Shown: positions 54,323 through 62,353 of the stretch, piece by piece
How positions within the stretch are numbered: the stretch's first letter is position 1
How the letters are laid out: every line of letters begins with the position of its first letter
From: Sphingobacterium multivorum
Lineage (GTDB): Bacteria; Bacteroidota; Bacteroidia; Sphingobacteriales; Sphingobacteriaceae
DNA: 64,000 bases
Direction: 5' to 3'
Assembly: GCF_039511225.1 (NCBI RefSeq)
Contig: NZ_CP154261.1
Span: 1,612,001 to 1,676,000 of the forward strand
Made by a program: the position numbers and the translations under genes
The notes under the pieces: model-generated
The model's database searches: none
Told to the model about the DNA's origin: nothing
Seen by the model: the letters and a program-made list of their open reading frames with translations, nothing else

Positions 54323-54369
54323 AAAGTCCATAATCTGCCAATGTTCAAGTTTGGCTGATTATGGACTTT
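54323..54369. terminator. Bidirectional terminator
   Basis: A perfect 13-bp outer stem (54323-54335 and 54357-54369) with a further GCCAA/TTGGC pairing inside, between convergent TlpA and VOC genes, T-rich afterwards. Confidence 0.8.
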
Positions 54370-54382
54370 TGTTTGTTTGGTT

Positions 54383-54772
54383 TTAAGCTACAATTTCTAT
54401 TGGATTTCCCTCTGGATCAAGTATGACACTTTCATAATACCCATCGCCCGTCGTACGGGGTTCGCTTTCGATAATATATCCATCCGACCGTAATTGCTCG
54501 GTCAACTTATCGACAGTATCTTTTCCACCGACGCTTAGGGCTAGATGGGTATAACCTTTGCTCAGGCTTCTGTCAGCTGCTGCTGCAGTGATATCAATAC
54601 GGTTCATAATCTCTAAACGTGCGTCTGACTCGCGAAATTTAAGAAAGTAGGATGAAAACCCTTTCTTCGGGTTATGGTATTTTTCTCCGCTAACAGTACC
54701 AAAGTATTTGGCGTAAAAAGCACGTATTTTCTCGAGGTCATCGACCCACAGGGCGAGGTGTTCTATTCGCAT
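54383..54772 (-). CDS. VOC-superfamily (glyoxalase-like) protein
   Basis: A 129-residue protein with the paired beta-alpha-beta-beta-beta modules of VOC proteins: MRIEHLALWVDDLEKIRAFY (His5 as a likely metal ligand) in the first half and THLALSVGGKDTVDKL in the second, ending with VILDPEGNPIEIV, whose Glu is also a candidate ligand. Substrate unknown. It is divergent from the MFS/DeoR operon and shares a 74-base control region with it, which carries a perfect palindrome. Confidence 0.88.
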   Translation of the reverse strand: MRIEHLALWVDDLEKIRAFYAKYFGTVSGEKYHNPKKGFSSYFLKFRESDARLEIMNRIDITAAAADRSLSKGYTHLALSVGGKDTVDKLTEQLRSDGYIIESEPRTTGDGYYESVILDPEGNPIEIVA

Positions 54773-54791
54773 GGCAAATCTTTTTATCTAA

Positions 54792-54835
54792 TTACATTGC
54801 AATATTATGCAAATTTGCATAATATTGCAATGTAA
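54792..54835. promoter_or_regulatory. Perfect 44-bp palindrome between divergent VOC and MFS genes
   Basis: Each 22-base half-site is the exact reverse complement of the other, with the centre between 54813 and 54814. Inside are TTGCAA and TATTATGC elements in mirror positions. The site starts 20 bases from the VOC start and ends 12 bases before the MFS start, so a bound protein would block both genes. The DeoR-type regulator encoded in the same operon (56036) is the obvious candidate, but this is inferred. No T-run follows, which argues against a terminator. Confidence 0.8.
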
Positions 54836-54846
54836 AATTTATCAGG

Positions 54847-56031
54847 ATGTTGAACAAACCGATCATTAACGAATCGATAATTAAGGCAAAAACAGCGACA
54901 CAGGTTATGTTTTTGATATGTGGTCTCGCGCTATCAAGCTGGGCACCGATGGTACCTTTCGCCAAGGACCGTCTTGGTCTTAACGATGGAGAACTGGGGC
55001 TTTTACTGCTGTGTTTGGGTGGTGGTGCACTATTAACGATGCCTCTCTCTGGTTTTTTTATCGGGAAACTGGGGAGTAGACAAGTGATTTTGATCTCAGG
55101 TATAATTGCTGCCGTTGTGCTCCCTGTTCTGTTGATGGTAACAAATAGCTATTTGATGGCCTGTGTTCTTTTTATATTTGGCTGCAGTATAGGTAGTATA
55201 GATGTGGCTATGAACGCACATGGTGTGCAGGTTCAGAATGCCATGGGTAAACCGATCATGTCATCTTTACATGGGCTGTTCAGCGTAGGTGGTCTATTTG
55301 GGTCGATCGGCTTGGGTTTTCTGATAAAGATGGGGCTAATTCCGATTTATGCGGCAGTTACTATCGCTATCTTTTTAATACTGCTATTGATCTTACAATA
55401 TCGAAAGCTGCTGGGTTACCATAAGGAAAAAGAAATCATTGTCGAGTTTTCCCACATTGATGAGACTCGGGTTTCCAAAAAAAGATTTCAATGGCTCAGG
55501 TGGAGTGTGCTAGTACTTGGGCTGATGTGTTTCATCGCCTTTCTGTCGGAGGGAGCGATGTTGGATTGGAGCGCCATATTTTTGCGGGATCACAAAGGCG
55601 TATCTCCGGAATTTACGGGAATTGGATATGCGGCATTCTCCGTAGCGATGGCGGTGATGAGATTGCAGGGAGATCGATTAGTAAGTAAGCTGAATAGTAA
55701 AGTGGTGGTGATCGGTGGGAGCCTATTGGCGTCATTAGGTATTTTGATCCTGGTATTTAGTCCCTGGCTTTCTGTTACACTTGTTGGATTTGTCCTGTTG
55801 GGACTGGGAGCCGCCAATATTGTCCCTGTATTTTTTAGCGAGGGTGGCCGGATTGAAGGACTTTCACCGACAGTAGCCATTCCGGTTATTTCGACAATGG
55901 GTTATGCAGGTCAGCTGGCAGGACCGGCGCTTTTGGGTGCTATTGCACAGCATTTTTCTTTGATCATTGCTTTCGAAACAATAGCTTTACTTTTTCTAGT
56001 AGTAGCCCTTATTTATAAAATCAGGAAGTAA
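54847..56031 (+). CDS. MFS transporter, YbjJ-like
   Basis: A 394-residue protein with about twelve membrane helices. The N-terminal part contains GDGE-like LNDGELGLLLL, the loop GKLGSRQ after helix 2, and SIDVAMNAHGVQVQ, SSLHGLFSVGGLFGS, motifs of the YbjJ branch of MFS transporters. It probably exports or imports a small organic solute; the substrate is unknown. It begins the operon with the DeoR gene 5 bases downstream. Confidence 0.88.
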   Translation: MLNKPIINESIIKAKTATQVMFLICGLALSSWAPMVPFAKDRLGLNDGELGLLLLCLGGGALLTMPLSGFFIGKLGSRQVILISGIIAAVVLPVLLMVTNSYLMACVLFIFGCSIGSIDVAMNAHGVQVQNAMGKPIMSSLHGLFSVGGLFGSIGLGFLIKMGLIPIYAAVTIAIFLILLLILQYRKLLGYHKEKEIIVEFSHIDETRVSKKRFQWLRWSVLVLGLMCFIAFLSEGAMLDWSAIFLRDHKGVSPEFTGIGYAAFSVAMAVMRLQGDRLVSKLNSKVVVIGGSLLASLGILILVFSPWLSVTLVGFVLLGLGAANIVPVFFSEGGRIEGLSPTVAIPVISTMGYAGQLAGPALLGAIAQHFSLIIAFETIALLFLVVALIYKIRK

Positions 56032-56035
56032 TAGC

Positions 56036-56785
56036 ATGTTAAAAGAAGAGCGTTTTGAGGTAATCCTCCGCGAATTAGCGAGTCGGAGGAAGGTGAAATT
56101 TGAAGAACTGGCGGTATTGTTGGCGGTATCGGAAGATACCATCCGCCGCGACATTGATCTTCTCTATCGGAACGGCTTGCTTTCCAAGACCAGAGGTGGG
56201 GCTATGCTTCGCGAAAAAGATCCGTTGACTTTTCAGGATAGGCAATCGTTTCTGACCAAAGAAAAAGATATTATTGCATTAAAGGTACAGCCGTTTCTGA
56301 AAGATGGCATGACCATTTTTGTGGATGGTGGCACCACGACATGGGCCGTAGTGAATGCTATGCCATTGGATATCCGGATTCGGATGATTACGAATAATTT
56401 TTCCATCGTGCCGCTGCTCGAGAAGTTCAAAAATGTGGAACTTATTTTTTTAGGCGGTAATTTTGAACCTGATCTGGCGGTAACTTCGGGTATCGCAACC
56501 TGTATGGAAGTCGCTAAATATAACGCCGATATCTTTATCATGGGAACTTGTGCTGTAGATCCTGAGCTCGGTGTGTCGGCAACGTCAGCTGCAGATGGCG
56601 AAACCAAAAAGATGATGGTGCAATGTGCAAAGAAAACAATAGCCTTAGCCAGCCAGAATAAGCTTTATCAAGGGGAACTGTTTAGGGTGTGTCCAATAGA
56701 TTCGCTCACGGCATTGATCACCGACCTGGACTCCAATGATTCCGAACTGAATCCCTTTAGAAATATGGATCTGCAGATTATATAG
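56036..56785 (+). CDS. DeoR-family transcriptional regulator
   Basis: A 249-residue protein with N-terminal HTH (about 6-58: FEELAVLLAVSEDTIRRDIDLLYRNG) and a C-terminal DeoR sensor domain (about 75-235: VDGGTTTWAVVNAMP, ITNNFSIVPLL, LGGNFEPDLAVTSG, ATSAADGETKKMMVQCAKKTIALASQNKL in pieces). Such regulators sense phosphorylated sugars or related metabolites. It lies 5 bases after the MFS gene, and may bind the palindrome at 54792-54835. Confidence 0.92.
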   Translation: MLKEERFEVILRELASRRKVKFEELAVLLAVSEDTIRRDIDLLYRNGLLSKTRGGAMLREKDPLTFQDRQSFLTKEKDIIALKVQPFLKDGMTIFVDGGTTTWAVVNAMPLDIRIRMITNNFSIVPLLEKFKNVELIFLGGNFEPDLAVTSGIATCMEVAKYNADIFIMGTCAVDPELGVSATSAADGETKKMMVQCAKKTIALASQNKLYQGELFRVCPIDSLTALITDLDSNDSELNPFRNMDLQII

Positions 56786-56877
56786 TCGATCGATTGAAAA
56801 CAGCATTGATTGTTTCTTCGGAGTAGTGTAAAAAGACCAATTGAATTATAAAAAAAATGAGGGCGATGAGTTTCTGT

Positions 56878-57430
56878 TAGTCCACCTTAAACCGTTTGGG
56901 ATATTCGCCGGTGGTATCTAGGCTAAAAAAATCATCGAATTTTTCTTTGGGCGTATGAGCATAATAGTCATTAAGTAGCCCTAAAAAACCTGCGAGGTTT
57001 GGTGCAATGACATTGCGGTCATTGTCTTTATTCCAGTATTCAATCAATTGACCTGCCTGTCCCGTAAAGATGCCCCTAGATCATAGCAGATGTAACTTCC
57101 ACCGCCGTTGTGGAATATAGGGATCCAACGTTCATTCCACCAGTTTTCGATTTCAAAGTCCATACCAATCATATTGGTCAGTTCCTGCGCTGTATCCAGC
57201 GCTTCTCCTAGTGGGATGAAAGTCGAATTGTTCACAAAGACTTCATAACTTGTATTGCATTGCCCATTTTTCCAGCGATAGAGCGCTTTAAGATCTTGAG
57301 GTATCTCCATATCATATTGCTGTTCAAGGTCCCTAAACTCTTCTGCCGATAACGGGGATTGTAGATCGGTATACAGCTCAGGTCTTAGATTTTGGATATA
57401 ACTGTCTAATGTCGCTAGCGTCTGTTGCAT
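56878..57430 (-). pseudogene. SMI1/KNR4 (SUKH) family gene with a frameshift
   Basis: The ATG-led frame (57430, or 57451) ends early at 57044 (stop after GASLRDRQVN). Shifting by one base near 57065-57070 opens a frame to a stop at 56878-56880 that continues the family sequence as TGQAGQLIEYWNKDNDRNVIAPNLAGFLGLL (in pieces) and ends in KRFKVD. The two parts together form a typical SUKH protein of about 180 residues. SUKH proteins are often immunity proteins against polymorphic toxins. A real mutation or a sequencing error are both possible. Confidence 0.75.
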
Positions 57431-57662
57431 AATGGTGGATTTTTGATGCATTCATAAAGTTAGCATAATTGCTTGAGTATGCGAATTATCATGTGCGCTA
57501 TGGATCGTAAGAAAAGGTAAAAATGTTAATAATTATTTAATGGGAATTAGTGTAAATTTATGTCAGCATAACGCTGTAGCTATGTTCATCATTGGATAAA
57601 ACGATAGCAGATGTTCAAGTGTTATTTATGCAGGTATCCTTTTTATAATTTACTGAATACGC

Positions 57663-58187
57663 ATGAAAAAGATCGAACTAGTCCCACTTGTTGGGATTCA
57701 AATTGAAGGTATTGGTCAGGTTAATCTTGGTGCGGGCCGTGCTGAAGTTCAAGGTGTGCTTGGTGCTCCTTCAGATGCGCTGGACGACCAATATTATTAT
57801 GATGAACTCGAATTGAGACTTGATTTTAATGATCAGGGAACATTGGAATTTATAGAAAGCATCAATGGACCCTATCCAGAAAAAACTGAAATCAATATCT
57901 ATGGTGTTAATCCATTTCAGGTCGAAGCAGCTGAACTGGTCAATCTCTTAACGGATAAAAATCAGGGTGAGGTTGATGATGCCGAAGCGGGATATTGCTA
58001 TACATTTTTAAATAGCTCTGTGGGCGTCTGGAGACAGATTACTGAAGAGGATGTTCAGGAGGAGATTGAGGAAATCAAAGCCGATGGCGAATACGAAGAC
58101 AATGCGGATATGCTGCTGGAGGACCTTAAAAAGTCAAAGTTCTTTTGGACGATCGGTATTGGGGTAGCGGGATATTACGCGGAGTAA
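57663..58187 (+). CDS. Hypothetical protein, possibly immunity-associated
   Basis: A 174-residue acidic cytoplasmic protein. The N-terminal half (LVPLVGIQIEGIGQVNLGAGRAEVQGVLGAPSD in pieces) resembles an isolated repeat found in proteins that follow SUKH or toxin genes, though no family name can be given with confidence. The C-terminal half is helical and very acidic (EEDVQEEIEEIKADGEYEDN). It lies next to the frameshifted SUKH gene and ends 12 bases before the AraC regulator on the other strand. Confidence 0.55.
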   Translation: MKKIELVPLVGIQIEGIGQVNLGAGRAEVQGVLGAPSDALDDQYYYDELELRLDFNDQGTLEFIESINGPYPEKTEINIYGVNPFQVEAAELVNLLTDKNQGEVDDAEAGYCYTFLNSSVGVWRQITEEDVQEEIEEIKADGEYEDNADMLLEDLKKSKFFWTIGIGVAGYYAE

Positions 58188-58198
58188 AGATAAATAAC

Positions 58199-59113
58199 CT
58201 ATTGAAACTGCTGCCTAAATTCCACGGGACTTTGTTGGGTATTCTTTTTGAACACTTTACTGAATGACTGTGGATGTTCGAAACCCAGTTCATAAGCGAT
58301 TTCACTGATGGAGAGGGAACTCGTGCTTAGCCGTAATTTGGCATACTCGATCATTTTATGCTGAATATGCTGTTGGGTGTTTTGTTGTGTATAGATACGC
58401 AGCAAACTGCCCAGGTAGTTTGGTGATAAATTGAGCTGCTGCGCCAGGAAGCTGACTGTCGGTACACCATGCTCCACAAGTATGTGTTGCTGAAACTGTA
58501 CTGACAGTAACTGCTCAAACTTGGTGACCAGTTCTTGAGTCGATCGCTTGCGGGTGATAAATTGACGTTCGTAAAATCGTTCGGCGTAAATCAGCAAGCG
58601 CTCGATCTGTTTGATAATGAGTTCGCGGCTAAATTTATCGATATTGGACTGATACTCTTTTTCGATATTCTGCAGAATATCGACAATGATGGCTTCTTCT
58701 TTGTCCGAAAGAAAAAGCGCTTCATTGACCTGATATTGGAAAAAATCGTACGAGTGAATATGTTTTGCCAATTCGCTGTTCCAGAGAAAATCGGGATGGA
58801 TCAACAGGATCCAGCCGCTGGGTTGTGCCTGTACTTGCTGATTGATCTCCACTTGTAGAAATTGTAGGGGCGAGATAAAAGTGAGTACGCCCGAGTCGAA
58901 GTCATAGTGCTGCTGTCCATAATTGAACCGGGCATTTACATTTCGCTTTAAACCGATCGAATAAAAATGTTGTATCCAATTCAATTTGCTGTCATTTATG
59001 GGGTAATGTACTTGACTATAATCAACCAAGCTGATCAATGGATGTTCGGGCTTAGGTAGTCCGCAAAAGCTGTGGAATTCCGAAAGCGAATGAAAGCGAA
59101 ATGTATTCTCCAT
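58199..59113 (-). CDS. AraC-family transcriptional regulator
   Basis: A 304-residue protein with an N-terminal cupin-like sensor region and C-terminal double HTH (about 205-300). The second HTH has the classical AraC signature SISEIAYELGFEHPQSFSKVFKKNTQQSPVEFR (in pieces). The first HTH is VSFLAQQLNLSPNYLGSLLRIYT. It is next to, and same strand as, the SDR gene (59197), so it likely controls that gene or the divergent genes beyond it; the signal is unknown. Confidence 0.9.
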   Translation of the reverse strand: MENTFRFHSLSEFHSFCGLPKPEHPLISLVDYSQVHYPINDSKLNWIQHFYSIGLKRNVNARFNYGQQHYDFDSGVLTFISPLQFLQVEINQQVQAQPSGWILLIHPDFLWNSELAKHIHSYDFFQYQVNEALFLSDKEEAIIVDILQNIEKEYQSNIDKFSRELIIKQIERLLIYAERFYERQFITRKRSTQELVTKFEQLLSVQFQQHILVEHGVPTVSFLAQQLNLSPNYLGSLLRIYTQQNTQQHIQHKMIEYAKLRLSTSSLSISEIAYELGFEHPQSFSKVFKKNTQQSPVEFRQQFQ

Positions 59114-59196
59114 CTTGTAAATTTAATGAATTTCTAATTTGATTATTGTGAGATTTCCTTGGAAGCTTTTTATGCTGAGTTAAGCAATTATTGGGA

Positions 59197-60036
59197 TTAT
59201 TCAAAACCCGTTGATACTGTATAGCTTTTCCATTTTTCGATCTCGGTCATAAGCATATTGATCTTATTTTTGGCCAGCTCATACGCATCTTCGCCCATTA
59301 AAAAATGAACTGGGGGCTGTGCGAGCGTACTTAACTCAATTAATAAGGTTGCTGCTTTCTGGGGATCGTTTGCCTGATTTCCATGGATCTGATGCAGATG
59401 GGTAGCTTCGTTTTCTCGGGCAGTGACGTACGCAGCGATCGGATTGGCTGCGGTATGTAAGGATCCCTCCGATAAAAAATCAGTTCTGAAGTAACCGGGA
59501 TAGACCAAGGTCGTGTGTACGCCAAAAGGCTCCATTTCGACAGCGAGGGCTTCTGTAAAGCCTGCGACAGCAAATTTGGTGGAGCAATAAACACCAAAGG
59601 CTGGGTAATTTCCAGCGAGCCCGCCGATAGATGCTATATTGAAAATATGACCCGATTGCTGAAGGCGCATATGGGGAGCAATATGCCGGATGGCATTAAG
59701 CGATCCAAAGACGTTCACTTCGAAGTTGCGGCGTGCTTCCCAGTCGCTGAGTTCCTCCAGGGTGCCCGTCTGACCATATCCGGCATTGTTGACCAATACA
59801 TCAATCTTTCCGAAATAATCAATGGCCGAGAGTACTGCCCGGGCAACGTCTTTGTTATCGGTAATGTCCACTTCAAGCGGCAGAAAATTTTCCTGATCGC
59901 CAATTTCATCTTCGAGGGCTTGTTTTGTTCTTGATGTGGCAACCACAAGATAACCTTGGGCGAGCAATTCTTTAACAAGACTGAGGCCTAACCCTTTGGA
60001 AGCACCAGTGACAAACCATACTTTTTGTGATTTCAT
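59197..60036 (-). CDS. Short-chain dehydrogenase/reductase
   Basis: A 279-residue classical SDR. Cofactor motif TGASKGLG (10-17), NNAG (83-86), catalytic Ser136, Tyr150 and Lys154 (YCSTK), all in standard spacing. NADP is suggested by the basic residue at SRTKQA. It acts on an alcohol or carbonyl substrate not predictable from sequence. 83 bases upstream of the AraC-type regulator in transcription order and divergent from the peroxiredoxin gene. Confidence 0.92.
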   Translation of the reverse strand: MKSQKVWFVTGASKGLGLSLVKELLAQGYLVVATSRTKQALEDEIGDQENFLPLEVDITDNKDVARAVLSAIDYFGKIDVLVNNAGYGQTGTLEELSDWEARRNFEVNVFGSLNAIRHIAPHMRLQQSGHIFNIASIGGLAGNYPAFGVYCSTKFAVAGFTEALAVEMEPFGVHTTLVYPGYFRTDFLSEGSLHTAANPIAAYVTARENEATHLHQIHGNQANDPQKAATLLIELSTLAQPPVHFLMGEDAYELAKNKINMLMTEIEKWKSYTVSTGFE

Positions 60037-60247
60037 GTATTTCTTTTTTTAAATAAATTGATGTTACAAAGGTGGCTAATCGATCGAGTTTGGATGTAGG
60101 CAGATCAACGGATCTTGTAGTCAAATCGTGGATAGCTATTTTTTCCTTAAAACAATTTTAGCTTTTAAGTGCTTTATTTAAAGATGATGCACATCTATTT
60201 TAAGGTTGTGCACCTTGAGATGGTCGATAAACTTTAAAGACGTTGAT

Positions 60248-60709
60248 ATGTTAAAAGAAAATGATGTTGCCCCTGATTTTACCTTGTACGCGACACCCGA
60301 TCAAAAAATTAGATTATCAGAATTTAAGGGGCACAATGTGATATTGGCATTTTATCCGGCAGATTGGAGTCCGGTATGTAGCGATCAGATGGCCTTATAT
60401 AATGAAATGCTCAAATATTTCAAGAAATATGATGCAGAGATAATGGGTATTTCCGTTGACAGCAAATGGTGCCATATGGCCTTTGCGCAATCCCGAAAGC
60501 TGCATTTTCCACTTCTGGCCGATTTTGAAGCTAAAGGCGAGGTCGCCAAGAAGTATGGTGTTTACGATGAAGAGGAAGGGGAGTGCAAGCGCGCGCTTTT
60601 TGTGATTGATAAGGAAGGGGTTGTTGCTTGGAGTTATCTGTCTCCGACTGCGGTCAATCCGGGTGCAGACGGTATTATCGAAGCATTGGAGAATCTTAAA
60701 TCAAAATAA
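60248..60709 (+). CDS. Peroxiredoxin (AhpC/TSA, Bcp/AhpE type)
   Basis: 153 residues from the ATG at 60248, preferred to an upstream GTG at 60206 because the thioredoxin fold begins here (VAPDFTLYATPDQKIRLSEF). The peroxidatic site is P-x-x-x-S-x-x-C (FYPADWSPVC, Cys44). Cys75 and Cys113 are also present and could resolve. It reduces peroxides in the cytoplasm. The DsbA-like gene begins 2 bases after its stop, so the two should be co-expressed. Confidence 0.9.
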   Translation: MLKENDVAPDFTLYATPDQKIRLSEFKGHNVILAFYPADWSPVCSDQMALYNEMLKYFKKYDAEIMGISVDSKWCHMAFAQSRKLHFPLLADFEAKGEVAKKYGVYDEEEGECKRALFVIDKEGVVAWSYLSPTAVNPGADGIIEALENLKSK

Positions 60710-60711
60710 TT

Positions 60712-61221
60712 ATGTCATTGAAACCGAAGGTCAGCAATGCTGACCATATATTGGGAAATGGCCAGGCCGATCTGACCATTGTTGAATATGGGGATTACCA
60801 ATGTCCGCATTGTGGTGCAGCTCATCCAATTATAAAAGAAATGATGGCCGAACTGGGAAGCCAGATCAGGTTTGTATTCCGCAATTTTCCGCTATCGGAG
60901 ATGCACCCCTATGCAAAACCCGCAGCATTGGCGGCGGAGGCTGCAGCACTGCAAGGGAAATTTTGGGAGATGCATGATGCCATTTTTGAAAACCAAAACT
61001 TGCTGAGTGAAAGATTGCTGCTGGATATCGCCGAGCAACTGGATTTGGACATGCCAAAGTTTAAATCTGATTTGCAGGACGAGGCGTTACAGGATCGTGT
61101 AGATGGCGATTTTGAAAGCGGTATGCTGAGCGGCGTTAATGGGACACCGACATTTTTTGTTAATGGACAGAAATTTGACGGTGGAGCGGAAGATCTGGTT
61201 CAAATATTAGGTGAAAACTGA
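60712..61221 (+). CDS. DsbA-family thioredoxin-fold protein without signal peptide
   Basis: A 169-residue protein with CPHC (Cys31-Cys34, in YGDYQCPHCG) and a cis-Pro loop (GTPTFFVNG) near 145. An inserted helical domain follows (about 55-120). There is no signal peptide, so it should be cytoplasmic, unlike classical DsbA. Cytoplasmic members of this family include oxidoreductases of the FrnE or NhaA-C-terminal type. Coupled to the peroxiredoxin gene, it could supply its reducing partner. Confidence 0.88.
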   Translation: MSLKPKVSNADHILGNGQADLTIVEYGDYQCPHCGAAHPIIKEMMAELGSQIRFVFRNFPLSEMHPYAKPAALAAEAAALQGKFWEMHDAIFENQNLLSERLLLDIAEQLDLDMPKFKSDLQDEALQDRVDGDFESGMLSGVNGTPTFFVNGQKFDGGAEDLVQILGEN

Positions 61222-61456
61222 ATATATGAATACTATTTAAACACAGGTGAGCACACCACGAGAAGTCTCTTGCAGGATAATAGATCGTATCGTAAAAAAC
61301 GAATGAATCTGTTGTATAAATAACGAAATATCGTTGTTTTTAAATTAACGTTTATTTTTCTAATGTACTTAAATACAGTTGTATGTGTTTGTTGGGCTAT
61401 GAATTGCAATCCGATTAACATATCATGTAAATAATAAAATTCTTAAACTAATCATT

Positions 61457-62278
61457 ATGGCAACATTCAAAGTTCAAGACGGAACAGAAATTTATTACAA
61501 AGACTGGGGAACAGGACAACCGATCGTATTTCATCATGGTTGGCCTTTATCCAGCGACGATTGGGACGCGCAGTTGATGTACTTCCTAGAAAAAGGATAC
61601 CGTGTGATCGCACACGATCGCCGGGGTCATGGTCGCTCGACACAGACGGCAACGGGAAATGAGATGGATACCTATGCGTCGGATATTGCACAATTGGTAG
61701 AAGCATTGGATTTAAAAGATGCCATCCATATTGGTCACTCAACAGGTGGTGGCGAGGTCGTTCGCTACATAACCAATCATGGTACTTCTCGGGTTTCAAA
61801 AGCTGTATTGATCAGTGCGGTTACCCCCACAATGGCTAAGAGTGCTACAAATCCCGATGGTGTACCAATGGAGGTTTTTGACGAAATAAGATTGAATACG
61901 GCAACACGCAGACAACAATATTTTCAAGATTTTACCCTCGCTTTTTATGGCTATAATCGCGATGGAGCAAATGTACAACAAGGTGTGATGGACAACTGGT
62001 GGCGGCAAGGGATGATGGGCGGTATTAAGGCACACTATGATTGTATAAAAGCGTTCTCTGAAACTGATTTTACCGAAGAACTTAAAAAAGTCGAGATCCC
62101 TGTCTTAGTATTGCATGGTGAAGATGATCAGATCGTACCGATTGATATCACGGGAAGAAGAGCCGCTAAGTTAGTCCAAAATGGTACTTTAATTACCTAT
62201 CCCGGTTTTCCACATGGAATGCCTACTACAGAAGCGGAGACCATTAATAAGGATATTTTGGATTTTATCCAAAAATAA
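61457..62278 (+). CDS. Alpha/beta hydrolase (non-haem chloroperoxidase-like)
   Basis: A 273-residue protein with catalytic triad candidates Ser95 (GHSTGGG), Asp224 (LHGEDDQIVP) and His253 (PGFPHGMP), oxyanion region HHGWPLSS, and YRVIAHDRRGHGRS. This matches the chloroperoxidase/arylesterase group of hydrolases, whose in vivo substrates are mostly unknown. No signal peptide. Stands alone, with a terminator at 62318-62350. Confidence 0.92.
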   Translation: MATFKVQDGTEIYYKDWGTGQPIVFHHGWPLSSDDWDAQLMYFLEKGYRVIAHDRRGHGRSTQTATGNEMDTYASDIAQLVEALDLKDAIHIGHSTGGGEVVRYITNHGTSRVSKAVLISAVTPTMAKSATNPDGVPMEVFDEIRLNTATRRQQYFQDFTLAFYGYNRDGANVQQGVMDNWWRQGMMGGIKAHYDCIKAFSETDFTEELKKVEIPVLVLHGEDDQIVPIDITGRRAAKLVQNGTLITYPGFPHGMPTTEAETINKDILDFIQK

Positions 62279-62317
62279 GATTCTGTTGATCTAAAAATAG
62301 TTTTTAAATAGTTGTAT

Positions 62318-62350
62318 AAGCCATTTCCATGAACGGGAATGGCTTTTTTT
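62318..62350. terminator. Terminator between hydrolase and sigma-54 activator genes
   Basis: An 11-bp stem with one G-T pair (62318-62328 and 62335-62345) and a T-run on the plus strand; it lies between convergent genes. Confidence 0.8.
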
Positions 62351-62353
62351 GTT

